A DNA stretch of 33,970 bases from UMGS1002 sp050309735 (GTDB taxonomy: Bacteria; Bacillota; Clostridia; Oscillospirales; CAG-272): contig JBNRMS010000036.1 of assembly GCA_050309735.1 (NCBI GenBank), positions 1 to 33,970 on the forward strand, in the 5' to 3' direction. Below the pieces are notes generated by a model. It was not told the origin of the DNA, ran no database searches, and was given only the letters and a program-made list of their open reading frames with translations. Positions 15,972 to 24,746 of this stretch are shown here, piece after piece; within the stretch, counting starts at the first letter, position 1; each line of letters starts with the position of its first letter. Made by a program: the position numbers and the translations under genes.

Positions 15972-16979
15972 ATGAAAAACAGAAACAACCAGATTGAAGA
16001 AAAGCATCTGAGCGCTCTGCCCGGTATGCCTTTTCTGATAATCACCTCGCTCCTTTACGCCGCCTCGTTCGCGGGGATCATTTATGGAAGCATCCTTCTT
16101 GAGAAGGGGGTAACGGGGAGCATGGCTCTCTTTATCGCAAGCATTGTCTACATGAGTATTGGCTGGGTTTTCTTCCTCGGCTTCAAGGTGATAAAGCCCA
16201 ATGAAGCTATGGTACTCACCCTTTTCGGGCGCTATATCGGCACAATCGCCACCGAGGGCTTTTATTTTGTCAATCCCTTTGTAGTCTCGGTTGCCCCGTC
16301 TGATACCTCGCCGGCTACTGCCGAGCTGTCCATCCCCAAGTTACTCCAGACAAAAAGCTCCTCTCAGCTCCCGCAAAACCGCAAAATCTCGCTAAAAGCA
16401 ATGACGCTAAACAACAACAAACAAAAAATAAACGACCAGCTCGGCAACCCAATTGAAATCGGAATCGTGGTTATTTGGCGAGTGGCAAACACGGCTAAGG
16501 CCGTTTTCAATGTCGATAATTATATTGAATTTTTGTCGATTCAATGCGACTCGGCTCTGCGGAATATCGTCCGGATGTATCCTTACGACGTCGCAAGCGA
16601 CGGCGAGGGCGACGGCGACGAAAAGTCGCTTCGCGGCTCAAGCCAAGAAATCGCCGGAAAAATCCGCGCCGAAATTCAGGAAAAGGTCGAGCTTGCGGGT
16701 CTTGAGGTTCTTGAAGCCCGGATAACATACCTTGCCTACGCCCCCGAGATTGCCGCGGCAATGCTCCAGCGACAGCAGGCCTCGGCTATTATTGATGCTC
16801 GGAAAATGATAGTCGACGGCGCTGTCGGCATGGTGGAAATGGCGCTTACCAAACTAAACGAAAATGATATTGTCACGCTTGATGACGAGAGAAAGGCGGC
16901 GATGGTCAGCAACCTGCTCGTCGTGCTCTGCGGTAACCGCGACGCCCAGCCGATTGTCAACAGCGGGTCGATTTATTGA
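15972..16979 (+). CDS. SPFH/Band 7 domain membrane protein
   Basis: A 335-residue protein with two N-terminal membrane segments (about 18-42 and 48-70) followed by an SPFH (stomatin/prohibitin/flotillin) domain. Recognisable parts are the entry KPNEAMVLTLFGRYIGTIATEGFYFVNPF, the NDQLGNPIEIGIVVIWRV strand and the coiled AKIRAEIQEKVELAGLEVLEARI-type helix, given here in pieces of the translation. Such proteins oligomerise on the membrane and scaffold other proteins; in bacteria they are linked to membrane microdomains and stress. AAAGGA (15957-15962) precedes the ATG. The small ribbon-helix-helix gene and an ABC transporter follow in the same direction with tiny gaps, so an operon is likely. 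Confidence 0.88.
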   Translation: MKNRNNQIEEKHLSALPGMPFLIITSLLYAASFAGIIYGSILLEKGVTGSMALFIASIVYMSIGWVFFLGFKVIKPNEAMVLTLFGRYIGTIATEGFYFVNPFVVSVAPSDTSPATAELSIPKLLQTKSSSQLPQNRKISLKAMTLNNNKQKINDQLGNPIEIGIVVIWRVANTAKAVFNVDNYIEFLSIQCDSALRNIVRMYPYDVASDGEGDGDEKSLRGSSQEIAGKIRAEIQEKVELAGLEVLEARITYLAYAPEIAAAMLQRQQASAIIDARKMIVDGAVGMVEMALTKLNENDIVTLDDERKAAMVSNLLVVLCGNRDAQPIVNSGSIY

Positions 16980-16990
16980 CCGATAATATC

Positions 16991-17206
16991 ATGTCAGAAC
17001 AAATAGATAAAATTTCCGAGCAGAACAAAAAGCAAATACCGCTGCGGCTCTCCCCTTCGCTACTGCGCGAGATTAGCGCGTGGGCCGAAGAGGATTTCCG
17101 CTCGGTCAACAGGCAGATTGAGTATCTGCTCACCGAATGCGTAAGGCAACGGCGCAAAAGCGGCCGCCCAGTGCCAAAAAAAGTTGAAGGGGACAGTAAG
17201 GAGTAA
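16991..17206 (+). CDS. Small Arc-like ribbon-helix-helix protein
   Basis: 71 residues. The centre KKQIPLRLSPSLLREISAWA then EEDFRSVNRQIEYLLTECV has the pattern of an Arc/MetJ-type ribbon-helix-helix: a short basic strand (IPLRL), helix, and second helix starting SVNRQIE. The basic tail RRKSGRP is consistent with nucleic-acid binding. I chose ATG 16991; a TTG at 16976 overlapping the stop of the SPFH gene would add five residues. No clear Shine-Dalgarno is seen for either, so translational coupling to the SPFH gene is likely. It may regulate this operon; no toxin gene is adjacent, so a toxin-antitoxin pair is not supported. Confidence 0.75.
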   Translation: MSEQIDKISEQNKKQIPLRLSPSLLREISAWAEEDFRSVNRQIEYLLTECVRQRRKSGRPVPKKVEGDSKE

Positions 17207-17215
17207 CGCTATATT

Positions 17216-18136
17216 ATGGACGAAATACTCAAAACAAACGGGCTCACAAAAAGATACCGCTCGGTGCTGGCGGTTGACGGAGCGGATATGACGATTTGCC
17301 GGGGCGATATCTACGGCTTTGTCGGAGCAAACGGCTCGGGCAAGACGACGGTTATCCGCCTTGTCACCGGTCTTGCCTCGCCCACCTCGGGGCAATACAC
17401 GCTTTTCGGCGTTGACGGCAGCTCGCCCGACATTGCAAAAGCGCGCAGCCGCATATCAGCAATCGTTGAGGCGCCGGCAATTTACACAAATATGACGGCC
17501 GCCGAGAATCTTGAAACACACTGCCGGATACTTGGGATAGGCACAGAAAAAAACGCCGGTCTGCTTGAAGAAGTAGGACTTGAGAAGGTCGCCACCACCC
17601 GCCGCAAGGCCGGAAACTTCTCGCTCGGCATGCGCCAGCGGCTTGGAATCGCCCTGTCACTTCTTGGCGAGCCTGAGTTCATGATTCTTGACGAACCGCT
17701 CAACGGCCTTGACCCGCAAGGCATTTTCGATATTCGCGAGATGATATGGCGCCTCAACCGCGAGAGGAATATCACATTTCTAATTTCAAGTCACATACTG
17801 CGCGAGCTGGCGCTGATAGCCACAAGATACGGTTTTATCTCGAACGGCAAACTGATTAAAGAGATAACCTCAGAGGAACTGCAACGCGAATGCCGCCGCA
17901 GTATCGACCTTGAAATAAACGACCCCGAGGGAGCAGCCGTTTTTATAAAAGAGCACCTTGGGATTGCCGATTACTCGATAAACGACAATGTGCTGCGCGT
18001 TTTTGATGAAATAAACGTTGGCCTTTTGGTCTCCGAGCTTTATTCTAAAGGATATAACATGAATAGCGTTAGGAGTTACGACGACAACCTTGAAGACTAT
18101 TACCTTAAAGTCACCGGGAGGATAAACAATGCCTGA
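17216..18136 (+). CDS. ABC transporter ATP-binding protein
   Basis: 306 residues, the nucleotide-binding subunit of a membrane exporter of the bacitracin/lantibiotic-immunity style. Walker A is GANGSGKT (37-44), the signature is FSLGMRQ (135-141; a Leu-Gly-Met variant of LSGGQ common in this group), and Walker B is FMILDEP (155-161) followed by the D-loop GLDP and a switch His in LISSHIL. The last about 90 residues form the accessory C-terminal domain usual for this group. AAGGAG is placed before the ATG. It overlaps the permease start by eight bases, so the two subunits are made together. Substrate is unknown; peptide antibiotic or lipid export is possible. Confidence 0.92.
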   Translation: MDEILKTNGLTKRYRSVLAVDGADMTICRGDIYGFVGANGSGKTTVIRLVTGLASPTSGQYTLFGVDGSSPDIAKARSRISAIVEAPAIYTNMTAAENLETHCRILGIGTEKNAGLLEEVGLEKVATTRRKAGNFSLGMRQRLGIALSLLGEPEFMILDEPLNGLDPQGIFDIREMIWRLNRERNITFLISSHILRELALIATRYGFISNGKLIKEITSEELQRECRRSIDLEINDPEGAAVFIKEHLGIADYSINDNVLRVFDEINVGLLVSELYSKGYNMNSVRSYDDNLEDYYLKVTGRINNA

Positions 18137-18929
18137 ACTATTAAGAGCCGATTTTTATCGCATAAAAAAAGACTTTATCCTGCTTGTAACGCTGATTTTG
18201 GCCGTCGCCTTTGCGCTCATGACCCCTGTGCTTTATTCGGTCATCGGGCTGGCAGCCGGCGAGAGCTTCTCCGAACTTGAGGAGATGGGAATGAGCTTTT
18301 CGCTGACAGGTAAGAGCGTTTTTGTCTCCTCGCTGTCAATCACTAATAATTTCGGATTAATTCTGCCTGTTTTAATCGGTATTCTCGTCTGCCGCGATTT
18401 TTCGGCCGGAACGGTTAAAAACAAGATAATTTCAGGCCACGCAAAATCATCTGTGTATATGAGCCATTTTATTTCCTCTGTTGCAGTCGGAACATTTATG
18501 TTTATTGTTTATTCGCTGCTCTCGCTTGCGCTCGGCTGCCTGATTCTTGGTTATGGCGAACCCTTTGACACAGGCGAGCTGCTCTTTATTCTCAAAACGC
18601 TTCTGGTAGGTCTTTTTGTCTTTGCCTCGATAAATTCGCTCGCCGTCTTTTTTGCGGCGACAACGCGCAGCACGGGGTTTACGATAGTGCTGCAAATATC
18701 AGCCGCCCTGCTCGTAGCAACACTCGGCACACTTCCGCTGATGATTCCCGCGCTTCCCGATTGGTTTGAAAACCTTATGCACGCAAACCCCGCGTATCAG
18801 ATAAACGCAATAGCCGGCGGAATTGTCGAGAATGATATTCTTGTCATATCGCTTGTCAGCTCGCTCGCCTATATAGCCCTCATTACAGTCGCAGGTGTGC
18901 TTCTCTTCAGGAAGACAGATCAAAAATAA
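18129..18929 (+). CDS. ABC-2 type transporter permease
   Basis: 266 residues with about six membrane segments: one near residues 15-40, one at 75-90, then 105-135, 150-180, 190-215 and 235-260. The layout, with a large outside loop after the first segment and GILVCRDFSAGTVKNKI after the second, is that of single-subunit ABC-2 permeases partnered with BcrA-like ATPases. It overlaps the ATP-binding gene by eight bases and is the last gene before a bidirectional terminator at 18969-18998. Substrate unknown. Confidence 0.88.
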   Translation: MPELLRADFYRIKKDFILLVTLILAVAFALMTPVLYSVIGLAAGESFSELEEMGMSFSLTGKSVFVSSLSITNNFGLILPVLIGILVCRDFSAGTVKNKIISGHAKSSVYMSHFISSVAVGTFMFIVYSLLSLALGCLILGYGEPFDTGELLFILKTLLVGLFVFASINSLAVFFAATTRSTGFTIVLQISAALLVATLGTLPLMIPALPDWFENLMHANPAYQINAIAGGIVENDILVISLVSSLAYIALITVAGVLLFRKTDQK

Positions 18930-18968
18930 AGCGGCGATATACCGTAAAAAACAGAATGAATAAAAAAA

Positions 18969-19005
18969 ATCACCCTGCCTTCATTTCCGCAGGGTGATTC
19001 ATTTT
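18969..19005 (+). terminator. Intrinsic terminator of the SPFH-ABC operon
   Basis: ATCACCCTGC (18969-18978) and GCAGGGTGAT (18989-18998) form a perfect 10-bp stem with a 10-base loop. TTCATTTTA follows, and an eight-A run precedes it, so it can also act on the minus strand. Confidence 0.85.
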
Positions 19006-19014
19006 ATAGTAAAA

Positions 19015-19037
19015 ACCAAAAAAGAGTCGTGTCTCTT
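19015..19037 (-). terminator. Weak minus-strand terminator candidate for recX
   Basis: On the minus strand AAGAG-ACACGA-CTCTT is followed by a six-T run and GG. The stem is only five pairs, but the T-run is good. It lies about 170 bases after the recX stop; the bases between (19040-19208) show no gene. Confidence 0.4.
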
Positions 19038-19208
19038 ATAAGATTTTATATTGCATAATAAAGATTATTGCCCGAAAGGTTAGTTTTGCCGGACATGATA
19101 AAAAATATCGGCATTTTCCGCGCAGACTCATACCAGCCTTACCGCGAAATTTCGACGACACCGACCCGCGCTCTTATCCGCACAGCCTGAGCCTAATATC
19201 TCCGCCGC

Positions 19209-19850
19209 CTACAATTCACCCGACGCGCATATTCTAAAGGCGTCGCGAACCTCGGAGAAGCTGTAGCCGTATCTTATCATCGTCGAGACTATCCGGTCGC
19301 GCGACTGCTTATCCTCCGGAATTCTGACACAGCGCTTTTTTATAACAAAAGCACAGTTTTTTGTGAAATCCACATCCTCAAGCTTATCGAAAACCGAGGA
19401 TATCACAAGCTCGTCATAGCCCCGTTCGCGCAGCTTTAGCGCTATTCTGCGGCGACCGTATCCCTTTGATATGCAGGATCTGGCAAGTGCCTCGGCGTCT
19501 GCCTCCTCGTTAATATATCCCCGCTCGGACAAATAATCGGCCGCCCGAGCGGCAGCCCGAGCGTTAAACCCGCGGCGAATCAGCTTGCGCATCAGCGCGT
19601 TTCGCGAATTCGCGCCGTATGATAGAAGTTCTGCCCCCTTTTTAAGCGCGCCGTGGTAGGCATCGGCCTCAACAAGCGCATCGTAATCAACCTCGTCTAT
19701 CTCCTGCCCGACAGCCCGGCGCATTTTCTTCCATTCAGAAGGGCCGACAATAAAAGTCTTCTTTTCGCTTTGCTCGCAGTCGCTCATAACAACCTTCACC
19801 GAAACATCGCCGGTCTCGAGTGGGTTGGCATCAACAATTTTTATCACCAT
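19209..19850 (-). CDS. recX: Regulatory protein RecX
   Basis: 213 residues. The core has the three-helix RecX repeats: LLSYGANSRNALMRKLIRRGF, then YLSERGYINEEADAEALARS, then GYGRRRIALKLRERGYDE, typical of the family. RecX binds RecA filaments in the cytoplasm and modulates strand exchange. An N-terminal extension of about 75 residues (IKIVDANPLETGDVSVKVV onward) is usual for Firmicute RecX. It lies downstream of recA on the same strand, 155 bases from its stop, the classic recA-recX order; no separate promoter is obvious between them. Confidence 0.92.
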   Translation of the reverse strand: MVIKIVDANPLETGDVSVKVVMSDCEQSEKKTFIVGPSEWKKMRRAVGQEIDEVDYDALVEADAYHGALKKGAELLSYGANSRNALMRKLIRRGFNARAAARAADYLSERGYINEEADAEALARSCISKGYGRRRIALKLRERGYDELVISSVFDKLEDVDFTKNCAFVIKKRCVRIPEDKQSRDRIVSTMIRYGYSFSEVRDAFRICASGEL

Positions 19851-20005
19851 TTCTATCTTCTTATCCTGCCTATTAAATTTGCCGGGCGGCGGTTCATAAC
19901 TTTAGCCGTCTCTGACCTATTACGGTTGTCCCCTTGTCCCCGCTCGGCCATGCTTCCGCCGCCCCTCATCCCCGGAGCGGCAGTTTTTTTCGGTTGTTCC
20001 CGGTC

Positions 20006-21124
20006 TTACTCGCCTTTCATCAAGCTGACATCGAATTCATCATCGCCGATATCGCCCTCATCGTCAAGCTCAAACTCTTCCTTGAGCACCTCGGTCGTGT
20101 CGCTCTGCGCGCGAATCTTGCTCTCGATTTCATCCATCAGCTCCTGATTCTCCTCAAGAATACGCCTGACATTTTCCTTGCCCTGTCCGATTTTCTCGCC
20201 GTTATAAGAAAACCACGAGCCGCTTTTCTTAACCACATCAAGCTTGATAGCATAGTCAAGAATCTCGCCCGAACGCGAAATTCCCTTTCCATAAAGAATG
20301 TCAAATTCGGCAACCCTGAAGGGGGGTGCCACCTTGTTCTTCACAATCTTGCATTTGACCCGGTTTCCGTATATTTCTGTGCCGTTTTTAATTTGTTCAG
20401 CCTTTCGAACGTCGATACGCACCGAGGCATAAAACTTGAGCGCCCGACCGCCGGTGGTTGTTTCGGGATTCCCGTAAAAAACCCCGACCTTCTCACGGAG
20501 CTGGTTTATGAAAATAACTATGCAATTGCTTTTTGAAATAACAGAGGAGAGCTTTCTCATCGCCTGCGACATCAGTCTTGCCTGAACGCCGACAGTGGCC
20601 GCGCCCATATCTCCCTCGATTTCCTGGCGCGGAACAAGAGCTGCGACCGAGTCGATAACTACAATATCGATAGCACCCGAGCGCGCAAGCGCCTCGGTTA
20701 TCTCAAGCGCGTCCTCTCCGCAATCGGGCTGCGAAACGAGCAGATTATCTATATTCACGCCGAGCGCCTTGGCATAAACCGGGTCGAGCGCGTGCTCGGC
20801 GTCGATAAATGCAGCCTCCCCGCCGGCCTTCTGCACCTCGGCAATGACATGGAGCGCCACCGTCGTTTTACCCGACGACTCAGGGCCGAATATCTCCACA
20901 ATTCTTCCGCGCGGAAGTCCGCCGATTCCGAGAGCTAAATCGAGCGCAATAGAGCCTGTTTGAACTGTCTGAACTTCCATTCTTGAGTTCTCACCAAGCT
21001 TCATAATAGTTCCCTGCCCGAATTCTCGTTCAAGCTGAGCTATGGCGGTGTCGAGCGCCTTAGCCTTTTCTTTTTTATCCGAAACCGGGGTCACCGCAAC
21101 AATGCTTTTTTTGGTCTGCTTCAT
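20006..21124 (-). CDS. recA: Recombinase RecA
   Basis: 372 residues. RecA forms ATP-dependent filaments on single-stranded DNA for homologous recombination and SOS activation. Walker A is GPESSGKT (80-87); the DNA-binding loop regions (MGAATVGVQARLMSQ and FYGNPETTTGGRALKFYAS) and the polymerisation N-terminus (ALDTAIAQLEREFGQG) are intact, with the acidic C-terminus DDEGDIGDDEFDVS. It is transcribed from a perfect-consensus promoter at 21165-21193. I see no GAAC-N4-GTTC operator overlapping this promoter. recX follows. Confidence 0.98.
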   Translation of the reverse strand: MKQTKKSIVAVTPVSDKKEKAKALDTAIAQLEREFGQGTIMKLGENSRMEVQTVQTGSIALDLALGIGGLPRGRIVEIFGPESSGKTTVALHVIAEVQKAGGEAAFIDAEHALDPVYAKALGVNIDNLLVSQPDCGEDALEITEALARSGAIDIVVIDSVAALVPRQEIEGDMGAATVGVQARLMSQAMRKLSSVISKSNCIVIFINQLREKVGVFYGNPETTTGGRALKFYASVRIDVRKAEQIKNGTEIYGNRVKCKIVKNKVAPPFRVAEFDILYGKGISRSGEILDYAIKLDVVKKSGSWFSYNGEKIGQGKENVRRILEENQELMDEIESKIRAQSDTTEVLKEEFELDDEGDIGDDEFDVSLMKGE

Positions 21125-21164
21125 ATCCTGTCCGCCTTCCGCGTTTTATTATTTGTTTTTATAT

Positions 21165-21193
21165 ATTATATACCACCACGCGAAGATTGTCAA
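21165..21193 (-). promoter_or_regulatory. Perfect-consensus promoter of recA
   Basis: Minus strand TTGACA (21193-21188), 17-base spacer, TATAAT (21170-21165), 41 bases before the recA ATG. Confidence 0.8.
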
Positions 21194-21450
21194 TAGATTT
21201 TCCAAATATTATTTTCCATTATCGGAATTATTATTTTACTAACTGAATTTTGAGGTGTTTATCTGGGGGTGAATAGTTCCATATAAGAAAATATCAGCGC
21301 CCGGCCCTTTGTGCGCATTTTCAGCTTTCCTGCATATTATCCTGCTTTTTATTTCTGAATAAAAATGTCGCATAATTTATTTCGAGGGCGCTTCGATATC
21401 GAAGCGCCCCCGGCGTGTTCATTTACATATTCGCAGTCAGACCCCGCTCC
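21194..21450. other. Intergenic region between recA promoter and ftsK stop
   Basis: Gene-free and AT-rich. Apart from the 24-bp palindrome at 21386-21409 I see nothing else that I can support. Confidence 0.5.
21386..21409 (-). terminator. 24-bp perfect palindrome after ftsK (terminator candidate)
   Basis: A fully symmetric 24-mer centred on GAT/ATC: GGGCGCTTCGAT followed by its exact complement. It lies 41 bases past the ftsK stop. As RNA it gives a 10-bp GC-rich stem with a small loop. T-richness after it on the minus strand is poor (TCGAAATAAATT), so termination would be factor-dependent or partial. Confidence 0.5.
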
Positions 21451-24294
21451 TCACACATCATCGTTTATCATCTTTTCCATATATTGTTCTTTTGTAATAA
21501 GCACTTTTCGGGGTTTATTACCGTCGGCGGCGCTGACATAGCCAAGCTCCTGCATTTGATCAATCACCTTAGCTGCGCGGCCGTATCCAAGCCCGAGGCG
21601 GCGCTGCATAAGCGAGGTTGAGATTTTACCGGTTTCGATTGCCAGTTCAACAGCCTCGTGAAGCTTCGGGTCGACCTGAGCGCCGTCAACATCCTCACGA
21701 TAGGCCGCCGCGGCAGAGCCCTTTTTGGTGCCGCATCTTGCGGCTTCCTCCTCGATGCGCTTGACAAACTCGTCGTCATACTGCGCGGTGTTATTGTGTG
21801 ATTTGAGAAACTCGACAATATTTTCGACCTCAACCTCGCCTACAAAGGCGCCCTGCACCCTCATCGGTTTAGCGGCTCCCACCGGAGCAAAGAGCATATC
21901 GCCGCGCCCGATTAGTTTCTCGGCGCCGCCGATATCTATAATCGTGCGCGAGTCTACCTGCGAAGCTACTGTAAAGGCGATACGCGATGGAATATTGGCC
22001 TTTATAAGTCCGGTGATTACGTCAACCGACGGTCGCTGTGTTCCGATTATAAGGTGGATTCCGGCCGCTCTTGCCTTTTGCGCCAGGCGGCAGACGGCGG
22101 TTTCAACATCGTCGGGCGCCGTCATCATAAGGTCTGCCAGCTCGTCTATAACAATCACTATTCTGGGCATGGGCTTTATTTCGGGGTCTGTTTCGGCTAT
22201 TCTGTTGTAGTTTGTGATGTCGCGGACATTCAATTCCTCGATCATCTCAAACCTGCGCTCCATCTCGCTCACCGCCGTCGCAAGCACACCCGCCGCTTTT
22301 TTAGGGTCGCTTACAACCGGCACATAGAGATGAGGCATTTCCTTATAGATATTGAACTCGACCTTCTTCGGGTCGACAAGTATCAGCTTCACCTCGTCGG
22401 GCTTTGCCTTATAGAGAATACTCACTATCAAGCTGTTAATGCAGACCGACTTACCCATGCCGGTGGCTCCGGCAATAAGCAGATGAGGCATTTTATCAAT
22501 ATTAAAATAAATCGGCTTGCCCGCAACGTCCATGCCGAGGCAGACGGCGAGCCGGCTCGCCGTCTCGCTGAAGGTTGGCGACTCTATAAGCGTCCGCAGA
22601 TAAACAGTGGCCTGATGGCGATTTGGAACTTCAACCCCCACTGCTGATTTCCCGGGTATCGGCGCCTCAATACGCACGCCCGAGGTTGCAAGGCTCAGCG
22701 CGATATCATCAACAAGATTAGAGATAGAGCGAACGCGCACTCCGGCGTCGGGTCTTAGCTCGTAGCGCGTGATTGTCGGCCCGCGCGAATAGTTTATCTC
22801 CTTGATTCTAACATTAAAGCTTGCAAGCGTTTCCATCAGCTTTTTAGCGTTTTCCTTGAGCTCGTCCGAATAATCCGATTCCTTTGGATTTTTATCGGCG
22901 GTCAGAAGGTCATATGGCGGGAAAACATAAGTGCTAAGCTGCTTGCCGCCGGTGGTAGGAGGAAGCTCATCGCTATCGGTCAGGTCTGAGGCATCCTCGT
23001 TTGTCACAATAAGCCCCATTTTTATATCGTCTGCATCCTCCACGGCGGCAGATTTAGCGCTATCGGCCGGAATAGTTTTGACGACCGTTGTCTTTTCTTT
23101 AGGCGGAGCACTCTTGCTTTTTGCCATGCCGTCAAGTAGGCAGTTAAGATCACCGAGGTCTTTGTAATCATCATCAAGCTTAACCTCGTCCATAAGCGCC
23201 TTAGCGCCGCCCGAACGAACCGGCTCAACAATTTCGGTGGTCACCTTCTCCTTTTTACCTCCGGAACCCTTGTCGGGCGAGCCCTCGGAAGGGGCTGCGG
23301 CAGTGCGCTCTGCGTGAGAGTTTGCGTTTATATCGGGCACGGGCGCCTGTTCGGCAGTGTCGGGCTCACGGAGATTGCCGACAAGGGGCTTATGCCCCTC
23401 GGTAAAGACGGTATCCCGCAGCGGGTCTTCGGTTTCCGCGAGCGCCTCGTGCCTTTTTTTCATTTTGTCCTTCTTCTTTTTCTCGGCCTTTTCGCGATTC
23501 TTTTTCGCGCCTTTACCCTCGGCAGCGTGAGTTTGGTCGTCTCCCTCCTCGGCGTATCTCTCCTCGGCCTCCTTTTGCGCTATGCGCTGGCGCTCCGACC
23601 AATCGGCAAGCTTGCGCCGAATATATAGTCCCATTCCGCGCGGGGTTGTCCCCACAAGAAATATGAAGAGCACAAATATCAGAGGAATCAAAACTATCAG
23701 CGAGCCGACAATCCCAAGCCCCCTGAATGAAATTTCGCCTAACAGACCGCCGAGAAACCCTCCTCCTCGCAGCGCAACTCCATCACGCCACAGGTCGGAG
23801 ACAATAAAGCCGGCACTGCCCGAATTTTTTATCGTTACAACATGAACAAGCCCCGAGACGGCGAGCATAAACAGAAAAGACAGGGTTATTTTAAGCCCGG
23901 TCAATTCCATGTCGACATATTTTCTCCAAAAAATCGCAAGATTGAGCAGCACAAGGGGAAGAAAATATGCCGGCCAGCCAAACATCCCGCAAAAAATCCC
24001 GTTCATAATCTGGCCGACGATACCGACATCCCCAACGGCGCCCGCGGCGACGAATATATAACTCGCCGCTATAAAGAGCGCCACCATTATAATAATGAAG
24101 GGCATAATCTGGTGTATAAACCTCATCGACCTTGACGACGGAACGACATTTTTTATCGGCTCAGACGAGCTCTGTTGCCCGCGCCGCCCCTGTGTCGCCG
24201 CAGCCGGCTTTGTGCTATCGCCCGCCGCAGGAGGAAAATCCCCCCGATTGCCCTTGATATTTTTGTTTTTTATAGATTTTTTATTTTCCGACAT
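21451..24294 (-). CDS. ftsK: DNA translocase FtsK/SpoIIIE
   Basis: 947 residues. It pumps chromosomal DNA across the division or sporulation septum. The order is: about four N-terminal membrane segments (roughly 50-215), a charged Lys/Glu-rich linker (about 215-450) of low complexity, the motor domain with Walker A GATGMGKS (609-616), Walker B near IVIVIDELADLMM, and a C-terminal gamma winged-helix domain (GYGRAAKVIDQMQELGYVS) that reads orienting sequences. The length is somewhat greater than Bacillus SpoIIIE because of the linker. AAGGAA is upstream of the ATG. It may be sporulation-type SpoIIIE or division-type FtsK; sequence alone does not separate them. Confidence 0.96.
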   Translation of the reverse strand: MSENKKSIKNKNIKGNRGDFPPAAGDSTKPAAATQGRRGQQSSSEPIKNVVPSSRSMRFIHQIMPFIIIMVALFIAASYIFVAAGAVGDVGIVGQIMNGIFCGMFGWPAYFLPLVLLNLAIFWRKYVDMELTGLKITLSFLFMLAVSGLVHVVTIKNSGSAGFIVSDLWRDGVALRGGGFLGGLLGEISFRGLGIVGSLIVLIPLIFVLFIFLVGTTPRGMGLYIRRKLADWSERQRIAQKEAEERYAEEGDDQTHAAEGKGAKKNREKAEKKKKDKMKKRHEALAETEDPLRDTVFTEGHKPLVGNLREPDTAEQAPVPDINANSHAERTAAAPSEGSPDKGSGGKKEKVTTEIVEPVRSGGAKALMDEVKLDDDYKDLGDLNCLLDGMAKSKSAPPKEKTTVVKTIPADSAKSAAVEDADDIKMGLIVTNEDASDLTDSDELPPTTGGKQLSTYVFPPYDLLTADKNPKESDYSDELKENAKKLMETLASFNVRIKEINYSRGPTITRYELRPDAGVRVRSISNLVDDIALSLATSGVRIEAPIPGKSAVGVEVPNRHQATVYLRTLIESPTFSETASRLAVCLGMDVAGKPIYFNIDKMPHLLIAGATGMGKSVCINSLIVSILYKAKPDEVKLILVDPKKVEFNIYKEMPHLYVPVVSDPKKAAGVLATAVSEMERRFEMIEELNVRDITNYNRIAETDPEIKPMPRIVIVIDELADLMMTAPDDVETAVCRLAQKARAAGIHLIIGTQRPSVDVITGLIKANIPSRIAFTVASQVDSRTIIDIGGAEKLIGRGDMLFAPVGAAKPMRVQGAFVGEVEVENIVEFLKSHNNTAQYDDEFVKRIEEEAARCGTKKGSAAAAYREDVDGAQVDPKLHEAVELAIETGKISTSLMQRRLGLGYGRAAKVIDQMQELGYVSAADGNKPRKVLITKEQYMEKMINDDV

Positions 24295-24746
24295 TTATAT
24301 GACAATTCCTTTCCGGTGTGCCAACTCCCAAATACAAACTATAAGCAAAGCAAGTGACAGGATGAAGCCTCGGGCGTGCGACAAGCGTGAATCATAAAGG
24401 CTTTTGCGACCGATAATAGTTAAAATGCGCACCGAGCCATTCTATGATAATCGGATAATCGCGGATAACCGCGTCCTCAAAGTTTTTTTAGCTTGCGGCC
24501 AGTCTATCAGTAAATCGTATATTCCCGATTTCCAGTGATTTCTCTCGCCGCCGCTCGCTCGCAGCCCTCGCATAATCTGCCATCGTACACATTATATCAT
24601 TCAATAAAGGTTATTTCAAGTGCCAATGGAAATTTTGCGAATTTTCAGAGCTGGATTCGCCCGGCTGCCCGATATTATTGTCGATTTTAAGCACCGCGCC
24701 AACCGATACATAACTTTTCGAAAAATCGGAAAAGAGGTGGTTTATT
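24295..24746. other. 452-base divergent intergenic region, nothing recognised
   Basis: Lies between ftsK (minus) and the TauE/SafE half gene (plus). There is a small GCGG-ATAA-CCGC hairpin near 24456-24467. I find no promoter of good quality in either direction, no RNA gene and no convincing short gene. Confidence 0.4.

Noticed and set aside
16976..17206. Toxin-antitoxin pair involving the ribbon-helix-helix gene
   Set aside because: Neighbours are an SPFH protein and an ABC ATPase; no toxin-like gene is adjacent.
22054..22647. 197-residue plus-strand frame inside ftsK
   Set aside because: Antisense of the motor domain; His/Arg-rich shadow without domains.
24370..24412. Possible fourth copy of the structured element (contains TTTTGCGAC)
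   Set aside because: Only a short match; no CGCAA partner stem, no ACTATG end and no hairpin.
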